Origin: Candidatus Phosphoribacter hodrii
GTDB lineage: Bacteria; Actinomycetota; Actinomycetes; Actinomycetales; Dermatophilaceae
Length of the DNA stretch: 64,000 bases
Reading direction: 5' to 3'
Assembly: GCA_016707175.1 (NCBI GenBank)
Contig: JADJIB010000002.1
Coordinates: forward strand, 686,001-750,000
Under the pieces are notes generated by a model. The model was not told the origin of the DNA. It ran no database searches and saw only the letters and a program-made list of their open reading frames with translations. Position 1 is the first letter of the stretch. Every line of letters starts with the position of its first letter. Shown here one piece after another: positions 18,597 through 29,000 of this stretch. A program made the translations under genes and the position numbers.

Positions 18597-19769
18597 TTAC
18601 CGGATAGCGGCTGAATCGTGCCGCCCCTGGGTGCCCTCGACACCGCGAAGTGCGTCACGGACCAAGGCCCCGACCTGATCGACCTCGATGAGGAAGCCGT
18701 CGTGGCCGCAGGGCGAGTGGATCGTCCGCAGGTCACTGCGTCGGACCCCCCGGGCGATCTGTGCAGATTGGGCCACCGGGTAGAGCCGGTCGGAATCGAC
18801 GCCGACGGCGATCACGTGAGCCGTCACTCGGGCCAGCGCGGCCGCCACCCCGCCGCGGTCCCGGCCGACGTCGTGCGAGTTCATCGCCTCGGTGAGCACG
18901 AGGTAGGAGTTGGCGTCGAACCGACGGCGCAGTTTCTCGCTGTGATAGTCCAGGTAACTCTCGACGGCATATCGACCGCCCCCGCCGAGGGGGTCTTCCT
19001 CGGACTGCGGTTCCCGACCGAAGCGCTCGTCCAACTCGGAGGCGCTGCGATAGGTCGCCTGGGCAATCCGTCGAGCGATCCCCAGCCCGACGTCCGGCCC
19101 CCGGCCGTGACCGTAGTAGTCGCCCCCGGCAAAGTCCGGGTCGGACCGGATCGCGAGCAGTTGTGGCTGAGCCCAGGCGATCTGGTCGGCGGTCGCCGCC
19201 GCCGTGCTCGCCAGAATCACCGCTTGTGCCACCCGGTCCGGGTAGGTCACCGCCCACTCGATGACCCGCATCCCGCCCATCGATCCGCCGATGACCAGGG
19301 CCCATGCGTCGATTCCCAGGGCATCGGCCAGAGCCGCCTCGGCAGCCACCTGATCGCGGATCGTCACGAACGGGAACCGACTCCCCCAGGGCCGACCGTC
19401 CGGGGCGGGCGAGGCGGGGCCGGTGCTGCCCTGGCATCCACCGATGACGTTGGCCGCGACGACGAACCACTCGTCGGTGTCGATGTCGCGACCGGGCCCG
19501 ACCAGGCCCTCCCACCAGCCGGGGGATGCGTGCCCCGGCCCAGCAGCACCGACGACGTGGCTGTCCCCCGTGAGGGCGTGTTCGACGAGGATCGCGTTGC
19601 TTCCCGCCGGGTTCAGCGTCCCCCACGTCTCGTAGGCGACCCGGACCGACGGCAGGACGCCTCCCCGCTCAAGGTGCAGTTCGGGGAAGTCGACGAAAGC
19701 CCTGTGCCCGACCGGGTCTCCGTCGCGCCACGCGCCCGTGACGAACGGCGGGTCGTCGCTGACGGTCAC
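18597..19769 (-). CDS. metX: Homoserine O-acetyltransferase
   Basis: MetX, 390 residues, an alpha/beta hydrolase-fold enzyme that acetylates L-homoserine with acetyl-CoA in methionine synthesis. The nucleophile motif is GGSMGGMR near residue 160. The catalytic Asp and His are probably in GVDSDRLYPV and SPCGHDGFLIE near residues 332 and 363. The GTG start has a GAGGAG ribosome site. A SAM-IV riboswitch sits immediately upstream, matching control by the pathway end product. Its partner metY carries the same riboswitch 12 kb away. Confidence 0.96.
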   Translation of the reverse strand: MTVSDDPPFVTGAWRDGDPVGHRAFVDFPELHLERGGVLPSVRVAYETWGTLNPAGSNAILVEHALTGDSHVVGAAGPGHASPGWWEGLVGPGRDIDTDEWFVVAANVIGGCQGSTGPASPAPDGRPWGSRFPFVTIRDQVAAEAALADALGIDAWALVIGGSMGGMRVIEWAVTYPDRVAQAVILASTAAATADQIAWAQPQLLAIRSDPDFAGGDYYGHGRGPDVGLGIARRIAQATYRSASELDERFGREPQSEEDPLGGGGRYAVESYLDYHSEKLRRRFDANSYLVLTEAMNSHDVGRDRGGVAAALARVTAHVIAVGVDSDRLYPVAQSAQIARGVRRSDLRTIHSPCGHDGFLIEVDQVGALVRDALRGVEGTQGRHDSAAIR

Positions 19770-19817
19770 GGACGAAACTCCTCACGCTCGCGCTTGCCCG
19801 AGCGGGACGCGCGGGCC

Positions 19818-19897
19818 GGGTCTTCACCCGGGGCACCCCATCACGAAGAAGGGTTGCCGGTCAGCGAGCCGGGGCTTGTCGCTGACACTCATGACCT
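19818..19897 (-). ncRNA. SAM-IV riboswitch upstream of metX
   Basis: Read on the minus strand, this leader contains the conserved blocks of the actinobacterial SAM-IV class in order: GGTCATGAGTG, CAGCGACAAGCCCCGGC, CCGGCAACCC, and GGTGCCCCGGGTGAAGACC. An almost identical element precedes metY at 32593. A -10-like TAGACT lies about seven bases before its 5' end. The 3' end is about 50 bases from the metX GTG. The mode of control, transcription or translation, is not clear from the sequence. Confidence 0.9.
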
Positions 19898-19941
19898 GTC
19901 CCGAGTCTATGCCGCCGCCGCGGCGGCCTGCCACGACCGGT

Positions 19942-21144
19942 TCATCCCGTGGACGAGAGGGCGCGGCCTGGTCGGATGGCCAGCTCGACCATCCGCTCGA
20001 TGAGCAGGGCCAGCCGATAGCCGGGGTCCAGGGCGAGCGCCCGGTCGAGGGCGACCCGCGTGAGGGTGCCGTCACCCAGGTGCCAGGTCACGGACGCCAG
20101 GACGCTCAGCACCGCGCTCGCATGGACCTCAGGGGTATGCCGCGCCAGCCAGCACAGCCTCTCGACCAGCCGGTCGTCCTCGTCGGTCCGGGGGCCCGCC
20201 ACTGCCGTGACGACCCGCCGAGGCTTCGACGAGGCGGCTCGCCGTCGCCGAGACCCGGCGCCACCGCGCGGTCGGGCAGCGGGTGCATCATCGGCGACCC
20301 CTCCGGCCGCGGGGCTGTGGCCTGCAGCCGCGTAGGCCTCCGGCCAGGCGCGCCCGGCGGGCAGGTGCTCGACCGCGAGCGCTCGCAGGTCCTCGTCGAA
20401 GGCGGTCAACTCAAGGGTTCCGGGGCAGAGCCAGGCCGTGACCAGATCACGAAGGTGCAGATCCCTGAGGCTGTGACACATCCGGGCGGTGGCCGCCGCC
20501 GATGGAAGCGTCCCGGCGAACCAGGCGTCATCCCCCACGTCGAGGAACGCGCCCCAGTCGGCCATCGCTTTCGGCCGGCTGCCGAGGACGGGCCGCAGCA
20601 CCCCCAGCCGGGCTGCGGCGAGGCGGACCCGCTCGCTCAAAGCGTCGTCTTCGGGAGCCAGTCGCTCATCGAGAGAACCGCGCGAGGGGGCGGGTCGGCG
20701 CCCGTGGGCGACGTAGTCCGCGACGGCCGGCACCTGGTCATCCGGCGGAAGGAGGACGCCGCTCACGGGCCGGTCGGCGCGCCCGGCCAGCGCCCCGAAG
20801 TACACGTGGCCGTCCCGGACGACCACGTGTTCCACGAGGTCGAAGCGCCCCACCTGCAGACGGGCTACCAGGGCGGCGGCGGCGACTGCCCCCTCGCCTT
20901 CGGTGTCCTCGTAAAGCACAAGGACGGCGCCGGTGCAGCCGTCCTTGCGCAGATGCCCGGCCATGAGGTCCGCGGCCGCCTCGCAGTCACGCGGCAGCGT
21001 CGGCAGATCGAGGCGTTGCACCAGCCCGATCTGCTTGCGGCGCAAGCCGATCAGCACGAGGGAACGCTCCGGGTGATAACCCAACTGATACGGGACGACC
21101 TTCACGAGGTCGACCGGGTCGGTGATGCGAATCGTCGTCGTCAT
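19942..21144 (-). CDS. DUF4192 domain-containing protein
   Basis: A 400-residue actinobacterial protein with the N-terminal DUF4192 pattern (DPVDLVKVVPYQLGYHPERS). No catalytic motif is known for this family and I do not assign a function. Residues 265-310 are a basic, Ala/Arg-rich, low-complexity linker, followed by a helical TPR-like end. The ATG overlaps the stop of the upstream DUF1232 gene by four bases, so the two form a unit. The metX promoter must lie near its 3' end. Confidence 0.85.
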   Translation of the reverse strand: MTTTIRITDPVDLVKVVPYQLGYHPERSLVLIGLRRKQIGLVQRLDLPTLPRDCEAAADLMAGHLRKDGCTGAVLVLYEDTEGEGAVAAAALVARLQVGRFDLVEHVVVRDGHVYFGALAGRADRPVSGVLLPPDDQVPAVADYVAHGRRPAPSRGSLDERLAPEDDALSERVRLAAARLGVLRPVLGSRPKAMADWGAFLDVGDDAWFAGTLPSAAATARMCHSLRDLHLRDLVTAWLCPGTLELTAFDEDLRALAVEHLPAGRAWPEAYAAAGHSPAAGGVADDAPAARPRGGAGSRRRRAASSKPRRVVTAVAGPRTDEDDRLVERLCWLARHTPEVHASAVLSVLASVTWHLGDGTLTRVALDRALALDPGYRLALLIERMVELAIRPGRALSSTG

Positions 21145-21797
21145 GAGGACGATCGTGGCCGCGTTCGCACCCAGACAGCGGGGTCACCCGAATGGCTGTG
21201 GACGATGTGACGACGGTCGAGGGGGGTGTGGACAACCGCTGGCCGCGCCTGCCCGGCGACGTCAGCGGCGCGGGCGGCCCAGCGCACGACGTGCGACTGA
21301 ACGGTCCAGTGCGCCGACGAGTCTTCCGGGGTGGTGCGCTCGCCGGCGGGGGCATCCTGCGGGGCACCGGTCGCCGAGGTCGCCCCGGCGCGCGACAGCC
21401 CGCGCTCCCAGGTGAGGAACGCCTCCGTGTCGTTGACGAGCGACGAGGCCAGCCAGGTGACCAAGAGGGCGTCATCGGCCAGGCCGAAGATCGTGAAGAG
21501 GCTCTCTGGGACGAGATCGACGGGCGACACGACGTAGAGCAGCGCCCCCAGCATCCCCAGCAGTCGGCCCCGGGTGACACCGGCATACTCGCCGCGCATC
21601 GCCGCGCGCACCATGCGTGGCAGCGCCGAGAGCCGTTCACCCATCCCCGGCGCGCCCGGCCGGGTCGCGGCCCGTAGTGCGAGCCCCAAGGCCCGAATCA
21701 TCCCCCAGCGAGCCGAGCTCGCCCCCCGTGCAGCAGCCATGTCCTCAATACTCCTCGCGGACTGAGCCTGTGACGGGTCGAACAACCCATCGGTCAC
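21141..21797 (-). CDS. DUF1232 (YkvA-like) membrane protein
   Basis: A 218-residue protein with the DUF1232 core LGALLYVVSPVDLVPE near residues 86-101 and a second hydrophobic stretch (FGLADDALLVTWLASSLV). The C-terminal 90 residues are polar and show no feature that I recognise. The function of the family is unknown. The GTG start lacks a strong ribosome site. It overlaps the DUF4192 start. Confidence 0.8.
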   Translation of the reverse strand: MTDGLFDPSQAQSARSIEDMAAARGASSARWGMIRALGLALRAATRPGAPGMGERLSALPRMVRAAMRGEYAGVTRGRLLGMLGALLYVVSPVDLVPESLFTIFGLADDALLVTWLASSLVNDTEAFLTWERGLSRAGATSATGAPQDAPAGERTTPEDSSAHWTVQSHVVRWAARAADVAGQARPAVVHTPLDRRHIVHSHSGDPAVWVRTRPRSSS

Positions 21798-21844
21798 CTC
21801 AACGACCGGGACCGGTCGGAGATTCCGCCGACCCGTGACGGGGC

Positions 21845-22627
21845 TCAGTCGGCGCGGCGCGGGAACTCGCGGGTGGCGCCGTCGGCGATCCGGCTCAGCA
21901 GGTAGCCGTCGACCCCCGCGCCGATGGCACCGCCGACGACGGGCACCGCCTTACCGAGGCGGCCCAGCAGCGTGCGACCGGCCTGCGCGACCAACCGGAA
22001 GCCGATCGCCTTGTTGAGCACCATGAGGGCGGGGCCAGGCAGGCGCTGGGACGCGAGGGCGGTGAGGGTGCCGCCCGGGCCGAACGACACCCCGGGAATC
22101 GCTCCCGCCTTCTTGACCACCTCATTGGCATCGACGCCGACGAGGGTGAGCAGGACTGCGGTGCGGATCTGCGGATCGGTGACGTCGTATCCGCGCACGT
22201 CGGCGATCGCCGCGACCATGCGGGTGGCGATGAGGTAGAACTCCGCGACGTTGGCCGGCAGGGCGACGGGCATCGTCACGAATCCGCCCAACCCCGTGAC
22301 GAACCCTCCGACGGCGGCGGCCCGGACGTGCTTGCGGATGATCACCTTGATCGCGGCGTCATCGCTGCGGACCTCTGCCCGCGCGGCCACGGCGACCTCG
22401 TGCGCCGACTTGACCGGCCCGCGGCCGTCGATCCCGACCTCGAGCAGTTTCTCGACCAACTCGGTGGCCACCTTGGTGAGGCCCCCCTCCGACTCGCTGT
22501 CGGCGGCCCGTTCGAGAGCGCCCCGAGGCACGCTCGACAACTCGCTCGACTCGCCCTTGCCGAATGTCCCCACGACGCTGTCCTTCCGCCCGCGCGCGGC
22601 CGACGGCCGCGCCACTGCTGCGGTCAT
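21845..22627 (-). CDS. EcsC family protein
   Basis: A 260-residue protein matching the EcsC family: an N-terminal polar region, then a hydrophobic core with VGGFVTGLGGFVTMPVALPANVAE (its centre near residue 125) and a C-terminal Gly-rich VVGGAIGAGVDGYL segment. EcsC proteins associate with membranes; their biochemical role is unclear. The frame extends upstream to 23059 but that part overlaps the divergent polymerase gene on the other strand. The ATG at 22627 has GGAAAGG immediately before it, rather close, so a GTG a few codons later (about 22612) is an alternative start. Confidence 0.8.
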   Translation of the reverse strand: MTAAVARPSAARGRKDSVVGTFGKGESSELSSVPRGALERAADSESEGGLTKVATELVEKLLEVGIDGRGPVKSAHEVAVAARAEVRSDDAAIKVIIRKHVRAAAVGGFVTGLGGFVTMPVALPANVAEFYLIATRMVAAIADVRGYDVTDPQIRTAVLLTLVGVDANEVVKKAGAIPGVSFGPGGTLTALASQRLPGPALMVLNKAIGFRLVAQAGRTLLGRLGKAVPVVGGAIGAGVDGYLLSRIADGATREFPRRAD

Positions 22628-22748
22628 CCTTTCCGCGCCGGTCCGGCGATGCAACTTCCGGCGCGCCCGCCAGGCCCCACGCCGTCGCCCACGCCCGTGA
22701 CACGCGGCATCGGACGTCCGTCCCGAACGGCTGCGCGAGGATGGGGGG

Positions 22749-24458
22749 ATGGTCGCCCCCGGAAACGAGCTCGTCCCGCTCGTCGTCGTGGGCGAGCGGG
22801 CGGCATACCTGCACTCCGGTATGCCGCGCGTCGGCTCGGCGCGCGACGTGCTCGCGGACGCCGCCCGGCTGGAGGCCGACGAACACCCCCGATGGGCGGT
22901 GGCGAGCGCCGCGACGAGCCTGCGCGCGCTGGTGGATGCCGGTGTCGGCCCGGCCCGCAGCTGGGACCTCGCGGAGGGGCACCGCATCCTGCACGGTGGG
23001 TGGGCAGCGGGCCCGGGGCTGGTCCACGCCGTCCTGCGCGGTCTGGCGCCCGAGGGCATCCCGCAGGCGCGCGAGGCCGACCTGTTCGATCTCGCAGTCG
23101 ACCCGCTGGCCGATGAGCACCCCGACGATCCGATCGGCCCCGACGGCTACCTGCGGGCAGATGCCTTCACCCCGGCCTGGGCCGACCGCGACGCGCGCCT
23201 GCTCGCGCTGGCCGCCTTCGTGGGCGACCTCGCCGGCATCCAGCGCGAGCGCCTCGGCGCGGTCGGCGCGCGGGCGGTGGCGACGGCATACTCCGAGTCG
23301 GCGGCGGCCGTGCTCTGTCTGGAGTTGGAGCGCGACGGCCTGCCGATCGACCGGCCGCGGGCCGAGGCGCTGGTCGCCGCTGCGGCCGGGGCACGCCCGA
23401 CGTCGGAGGCCGATGCCGCGCGGATCCGCGGCGAGCGCGACGCGCTCGTCCTGCGCCACGCTCCGGGCCGCCGGGCCGACCTGCGCAACCCGGCCCAGGT
23501 CAAGGACCTCCTCGCCGCGGCCGGAGTGGAGGTCGCGACCACCCGCAAGTGGGTGCTGGAGCCCTACCGCGCGACCCATCCGATCGTCGCCGCGCTCCTG
23601 GAATGGCGCAAGGACGAGCGGATCGCCACGACCTACGGCTATCGCTGGCTCGACGAGCAGGTGGGGCCTGACGACCGGCTGCGCGGCGCGTGGACCGCGA
23701 GCGACGGCGCGGCGGGGCGGATGACCGCCTCGGCTGGGCTGCACAACCTTCCGGTCCCGTTGCGGCCCGCTGTCGCCGCGGAGCCTGGCTTCGTCTTCGT
23801 GCGAGCCGACCTGGGTCAGATCGAGCCGCGCGTGCTCGCGGCGGTGTCGGGCGACGCGGCGTTCGCCGAAGCGACGCTCGCCGACGACCTCTACGCGCCC
23901 GTCGCGGCGAAACTGCGGGTCGAGCGGTCGGTGGCCAAGATCGCGGTGCTCGCCGCGATGTACGGCCAGCGCTCAGGTGCCGCGGGTGAGGCGCTGCGTG
24001 ACCTGCAGCGCGCCTATCCAGTCGCGATGGGGTTGCTCGATGAGGCGTATGCCGCGGGGCTGGCTCGCCGACCGCTGCGCACCTTCGGGGGGCGGCTGAT
24101 CCGGCTGGACTCGGCGTTGGCTCCCGAGGCTGGGCAGGTGGTCGGCGAGGGGTGGGATGCGGCTCGAGGGCGCTTCGCTCGCAACGCGATCATCCAGGGT
24201 GCCGCCGCCGAGTTGTTCAAGGCGTGGGCGGCGACGGTGCGCCACCATCTTCCGTCGCTCGGCGGCCAGATCGTCCTGTGCCTGCACGACGAGTTGCTCC
24301 TGCACGTGCCCGTCGAGGCCTCCGAGGCCGTTGCCGCCCTCGTGCATCAGACGTTGACCGACAGCTCCCGACGCTGGGTCGGCGCGAGCGCCGGGCCGCC
24401 CGTGCGTTTCGTCGCCGACGTATCGATCATCAACCGCTGGGACGAAGCCAAGGGCTGA
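22749..24458 (+). CDS. Family A DNA polymerase-like protein (bifunctional 3'-5' exonuclease/DNA polymerase type)
   Basis: A 569-residue protein of the actinobacterial stand-alone family A polymerase group. The polymerase half shows motif A RADLGQIEPRVL near residue 352, the O-helix motif KIAVLAAMYGQ near 397 and motif C LHDELLLHVP near 511, so the catalytic Asp/Glu set is present. The N-terminal third resembles the degenerate exonuclease domain of the group; I do not see the full DEDD metal-binding set, so exonuclease activity is doubtful. The 5' nuclease domain of PolI is absent. It is divergent from the EcsC gene. Confidence 0.88.
   Translation: MVAPGNELVPLVVVGERAAYLHSGMPRVGSARDVLADAARLEADEHPRWAVASAATSLRALVDAGVGPARSWDLAEGHRILHGGWAAGPGLVHAVLRGLAPEGIPQAREADLFDLAVDPLADEHPDDPIGPDGYLRADAFTPAWADRDARLLALAAFVGDLAGIQRERLGAVGARAVATAYSESAAAVLCLELERDGLPIDRPRAEALVAAAAGARPTSEADAARIRGERDALVLRHAPGRRADLRNPAQVKDLLAAAGVEVATTRKWVLEPYRATHPIVAALLEWRKDERIATTYGYRWLDEQVGPDDRLRGAWTASDGAAGRMTASAGLHNLPVPLRPAVAAEPGFVFVRADLGQIEPRVLAAVSGDAAFAEATLADDLYAPVAAKLRVERSVAKIAVLAAMYGQRSGAAGEALRDLQRAYPVAMGLLDEAYAAGLARRPLRTFGGRLIRLDSALAPEAGQVVGEGWDAARGRFARNAIIQGAAAELFKAWAATVRHHLPSLGGQIVLCLHDELLLHVPVEASEAVAALVHQTLTDSSRRWVGASAGPPVRFVADVSIINRWDEAKG
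22800..22827. repeat. Inverted GGCATACC pair inside the polymerase gene
   Basis: Perfect ten-base arms, 22800-22809 and 22818-22827, around an eight-base loop, within codons 18-26 of the family A polymerase gene. The same hairpin core acts elsewhere as an intergenic terminator-like element. Confidence 0.75.
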
Positions 24459-24481
24459 TCGCCCCCGCCTCGGCCCGCTCG

Positions 24482-24533
24482 CGATCTGCGGAGTGTTAGC
24501 CACACTCCGATGTGGCCAACACTCCGCAGATCG
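24482..24533. terminator. Long hairpin between convergent polymerase and PAC2 genes
   Basis: Arms of 23 bases (24482-24504 and 24511-24533) with a single mismatch and a six-base loop. The arms begin CGATCTGCGGAGTGTTAG. Placed exactly between two convergent stop codons, it should work in both directions. It does not contain the GGCATAC motif. Confidence 0.8.
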
Positions 24534-24539
24534 GGTCGA

Positions 24540-25460
24540 TCAGGCCTGGCGGCCCTCGTCGTTGACCTCGCGCAGGAACGCCTCAACATCGGCGGCGATC
24601 TCGTCGGCAGAAGGCACTTCGCCCATCCCGGTCGCCAACAGGCTCGGTCGGGTGCGGCCCTCCATGAACGCGTCGTACTGCCGCTCAAGCGACACGATGA
24701 GCGTCCGGACCTCGTCGTTGTCCGCCAACTCCGTGGCGACCTGCTCACGGGTACGCAGGGCCGAGGTCGCCAACTCGTCGCGCGCCAGATCGAGACCGGT
24801 CGCGCCGACGAGGGCGTCGAAGGCCACGAGCGAGGCGTCGGGGAAGTCGGCCTGGGCGAGGTAGTGCGGGACGTGGACGGCATACCCCATGGCGTCGCGG
24901 CCCGCCTCGCCGAGGCGAAGTTCGAGCAGTCCGGCGATGCTCCCGGGCACCTGGATCGTCCCGAAGACGGGCTCAACCTCGCCGAGGAGGCGGCCGGTGG
25001 TCGCGTGCGGGGTCGTGCCCAGCGGGCGGGTGTGCGGGACGGCCATGGGTATGCCGTGCACGCTCACCGTCAACTGGACACCGAGGGCTGCAACCAACTG
25101 CAGGATCGCGGCGGTGACCCGCTCCCACTGGTAGTCGGGCTCGGGACCGGCGAGCAGGAGGAACGGCGTTCCGGCCCGGTCGACCACGCGGTGCAGGACC
25201 AGCGAGGGGTCGTCGTAGGCGGTCCAGCGATCCTTGTCGAAGGTCATCGTCGGACGCCGCCCGCGGTAGTCGAGCAACTGGTCGACGTCGAAACTCGCGA
25301 CAACCTGGGACGAGTGGTTCTCCAGGAGGTGTGCGGTGAGCAACCTCTGGGTGCCCCCGGCATCGACGAAACCGCCCAGGGCGGCAACGAGCACACCAGC
25401 CCTCACCTCGGCGGGGTCGGCGTCGTTCTCGAATCGGTAGAGCGCTGTCGGGTCTTGCAC
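24540..25460 (-). CDS. PAC2 family protein (proteasome assembly chaperone-like)
   Basis: A 306-residue protein of the PAC2 family, starting LYRFENDADPAEVRAGVLVAAL (centre near residue 15) with GGFVDAGG near residue 29 and the GIPMAVPHTRP motif near 137. Members are common in actinobacteria, often annotated as proteasome assembly chaperone homologues, but a proteasome role is not shown for them. The GTG start has GGGAGGA upstream. The C-terminal 60 residues are helical and acidic. Confidence 0.88.
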   Translation of the reverse strand: MQDPTALYRFENDADPAEVRAGVLVAALGGFVDAGGTQRLLTAHLLENHSSQVVASFDVDQLLDYRGRRPTMTFDKDRWTAYDDPSLVLHRVVDRAGTPFLLLAGPEPDYQWERVTAAILQLVAALGVQLTVSVHGIPMAVPHTRPLGTTPHATTGRLLGEVEPVFGTIQVPGSIAGLLELRLGEAGRDAMGYAVHVPHYLAQADFPDASLVAFDALVGATGLDLARDELATSALRTREQVATELADNDEVRTLIVSLERQYDAFMEGRTRPSLLATGMGEVPSADEIAADVEAFLREVNDEGRQA

Positions 25461-25597
25461 GTACTCATCCTCCCAAGTGCTGATGTCGCGTCAACACGCA
25501 GGGCGCCCGAGCCATTCCGAGCGGGCCGCCGCGAAGGGCGGTCGGGGCCAGCCCTAGGCTGGGAACGACTCGCCGGCTCCGCGCTCCAAGGGACCAC

Positions 25598-26029
25598 ATG
25601 ACCACTCCGCAGGACGCCAGCCCCGCACCGGCGCCGGGCGCCATCGCCGTGACCATCAGCCTGCCGTGGACGATCGGCGTGTCGATCAAACCGAACGTCC
25701 TGCTCGACGGCGTCCGCGTGGTCAATGCCGCGGGCCGCAACGTCTATCCCGCGGCGCCCGGCCAGCACCTGCTCTCGTGCGAGGTCAACGTCCGCGGGTC
25801 CACCTTCGGGCAGGGCGACATCGCCGTGGACGTCCAGCCGGGAGCGACCACGGAGGTCTACTACGCCGCACCGCTGTCGGCCAACCTGCCTGGTCGCCTC
25901 GGCCTCACTCCCCAGGAGCCCTACCGCGGGGGTGCTGCCGGTTGCCTCATCGCCGCCGCGATCGGGTTCCTCGTGCTCTTCGTCTTCTGGGTCGTCATCG
26001 GCGGGTTCCTGCTGCTCGGCCCACGCTGA
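25598..26029 (+). CDS. Hypothetical membrane-anchored protein
   Basis: A 143-residue protein that I do not recognise at family level. The first 110 residues look beta-rich (repeated VxV stretches, with GQHLLSCEVNV near residue 57) and may form a small sandwich-like domain. A single C-terminal hydrophobic helix (LIAAAIGFLVLFVFWVVIGG) suggests a tail anchor with the domain in the cytoplasm. It is divergent from PAC2 and converges on hrpA with nine bases between the stops. Confidence 0.75.
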   Translation: MTTPQDASPAPAPGAIAVTISLPWTIGVSIKPNVLLDGVRVVNAAGRNVYPAAPGQHLLSCEVNVRGSTFGQGDIAVDVQPGATTEVYYAAPLSANLPGRLGLTPQEPYRGGAAGCLIAAAIGFLVLFVFWVVIGGFLLLGPR

Positions 26030-26037
26030 GCGGCGCG

Positions 26038-29000
26038 TCAGTCGCGAGGGATCGCGCCGATCGCCTTCTCGATCCGCTTGACCGAGATGGGGTATGCCGT
26101 CCCGAGACTCTGCGCGAACAGCGACACCCGCAGCTCCTCGATCATCCACGCGATGTCCGTGACCTGGGCCGCCCCCCGTTGGGAGGGGCGCAGCGAAGCC
26201 AGCAGCGCGGCATACCCGGCCTCGGCGTCGAGCACCTCGGTGAGGCGCTGGCTGTCGCGGGCCAGGTCCAACGGAGCCTTGTCCAGGCGATGCAGGACGG
26301 CTCGCAGGTAGCGGTCGAGGTCGGGCAGCCGGGCCAGGCCGGTGTCGGCGACGAAGCCCGGCCGGATGAGCTCGGCGAGTTGGGCTCGCACGTCCGCACG
26401 CAGGTCGGCCAGGTGCGGCGCGGTCATGCCGTCGAGGCGGCGCACGATCTGCAGATGCTTGGCGAGGATCGGCTCGACGAGGCCGACCGCGGCCACGACC
26501 CGGGCGCCCAGGTGGGTCCGGACCGCGTCCTGGGCGGCAGCGAACTCGGCGGCGGTGCGCGGGACGTGATGGACCCGTTCGGCGGCTATCGCATCCACGG
26601 CGGCGGCGAGGACGTCATCGAGCAGCGCCGGGACCGAGCCGTGTGGATTGTGGCCGAGCGCCAGCTTCTGCGCGTTGGTGAGCCGCCCGAGGACGTGTTT
26701 CCACGGCGGTGTGGTGCCGAGCAGGAGCAGCCGCCGCACCCCGAGGCGGTGTTCGGACTCGGCCTCGGCAGGGGTGGGCAGCACCCGCAGGGCGACGGCG
26801 TCCCCCTCGTCGACGAGGGCGGGGAAGCCGTGGACGCGCACCCCTGACACGACGGCATCGTGTTCGAGCGGCACGTCGTCGATCGCCCACGTGCGCATGC
26901 CCGTTCGCGTGATGGCGCGACCGGCGGCCGCCACCTGCCGGCGCACCTGAGGGGCGGCCTGTTCGCGCAGAGCGGCCAGGTCCTTGCCCGCGGCGATGGC
27001 GTGCCCGGGGCGGTCCTCCACCGCGAACGTCACTCGCAGGTGGTCAGGCAGCCGGGCGATGTCCCAGTCGTCGGGGCGGATGACGACGCCGTGGGTCTCA
27101 CGCAGCACCTGGGCCAGGACCGCGGTGAGCGGACCGTCGGCCGGCCCGAGCCCACGCTGGCGCAACTCCCGGACCGTCGCGGCGGCGTGCTCCGGAGCCG
27201 GCACGAGCAACCGACGGGTCGTCTTGGGCAGCGTGCGGATGAGTGCGGTGACCAACTCCTCGCGCAATCCCGGCACCTGCCAGTCGAATCCGTCCGCGGC
27301 GACCCGGTTGAGGATCTCCGTGCCGACGTGGACGGTGACTCCGTCAGCCGCCGCGCCGGGCTCGAACTGGTAGGTCAACGGCAGGTCGAGGTCGCCCTGG
27401 TGCCAGATCGTCGGGAAGGCGTCGGCGCCGATGTCGCCGGCCTCGTCGCGCACCAGCAGGTCCTCGGTGAAGGTGAGCAGGTCGGGAGTGATGCGCCTGG
27501 CCCGCTTCCACCACGAGTCGAAGTGGCGGGCCGAGACGACCTCCGCAGGGAGCCGATGCTCGTAGAAGTCCTGCAGGACGTCGTCGCCGACGAGGATGTC
27601 GCGACGCCGGGTGCGAGCCTCGAGCTCCGAGAGTCGCTCGAGCAGGGCGCGGTTGTCGTGGAAGAACCGGTGGTGGGTCGTCCAATCTCCCTCGACGAGG
27701 GCATGGCGAATGAACAGCTCCCGAGCCAGCGCCGGGTCGACCTTGGCCAGCCCGACCGTCCGGCCGACGACGAGCGGGACGCCATAGAGAGTGACCCGTT
27801 CGGTGGCGACAGCCGAGCCCTGCCGCGAGGACCAGCGGGGCTCGGAGTACTGCCGTTTGACCAGATGGCTGCCGAGCTCCTCGGCCCACACCGGGTCGAT
27901 CCGCGCGACGTCGTGGGCCCAGAGCCGGGTCGTCTCGACGAGTTCGCCGGCCATGACAACCTGCGGCTGCTTGCGGAACAGCCCCGAGCCCGGCGAGATG
28001 CTGAACCGCGCACTCCTCGCGCCGAGGTAGTCGCGCTTGGCCTCGTCGCGCACGCCGACCTGGCTCAGCAGCCCGGACAGCAGCGACTTGTGGATCGCGT
28101 CGACATCACGCTCGCCCTGAGAGCGCGCGCTGGCCGCGAATCCCGCACTCTTGCAGGCCTGTCGCAGTTGTCCGACGAGATCCTGCCACTCGCGGATCCG
28201 CAGGTAGTGCAGGAACTCGCTCTTGCACATCCGCCGGAACGCGCTCCCTGACAACTCCTCCTGCCGCTCCCTCAGGTAGTCCCACAGCCGCAGGTAAGCG
28301 ACGAAGTCGGAGTGCTCGTCGGCAAAACGTTTGTGGGACAGGGCCGCTGCCTCCTGCTGCTCCAGCGGGCGCTCGCGGGGGTCCTGGATCGACAGGACCG
28401 CGACGACGACGAGCACGTCGAGGAGGCACCCAAGCCGGTCGGCTTCGACGACCATCCGCGCCAGGCGCGGGTCCACGGGCAGCAGGGCAATGGTCTTCCC
28501 GTATGCCGTGAGCCTCCTCCCCGAGTCGGCCCCCTCCCCCTGCTCGAAGGCTCGCAACTCCTCCAGCAGCCGCACCCCGTCGGTGATGTTCCGATCGTCG
28601 GGCGGGTCGACGAACGGGAACGCGGCCACCTCGCCCAGCCCGAGGGTGGTCATTTGGAGGATGACCGAGGCGAGGTTGGTCCGCAGGATCTCGGGGTCGG
28701 TGAAGTCCGGCCGAGCCTCGAAGTCCTCTTCGGAGTAGAGCCGGATGCAGATCCCGTCGGCCAGGCGCCCGCACCGCCCGGAGCGTTGGCGGGCGCTGGC
28801 CTTGGAGACCGGCTCGATCGGCAACCGCTGCACCTTGGTCCGCTGGCTGTAGCGCGAGATCCGGGCCGTGCCCGTGTCGACGACGTAGCGGATGCCGGGG
28901 ACGGTCAACGAGGTCTCGGCGACGTTGGTGGCCAGGACCACCCGGCGGCCCTCATGGCGGGCGAAGACCCGATGTTGGTCGGCCGCCGAGAGCCGGCCGA

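Noticed and set aside
22628..23059. Long N-terminal extension of the EcsC gene
   Set aside because: It overlaps the well-supported polymerase gene on the other strand and lacks family similarity.
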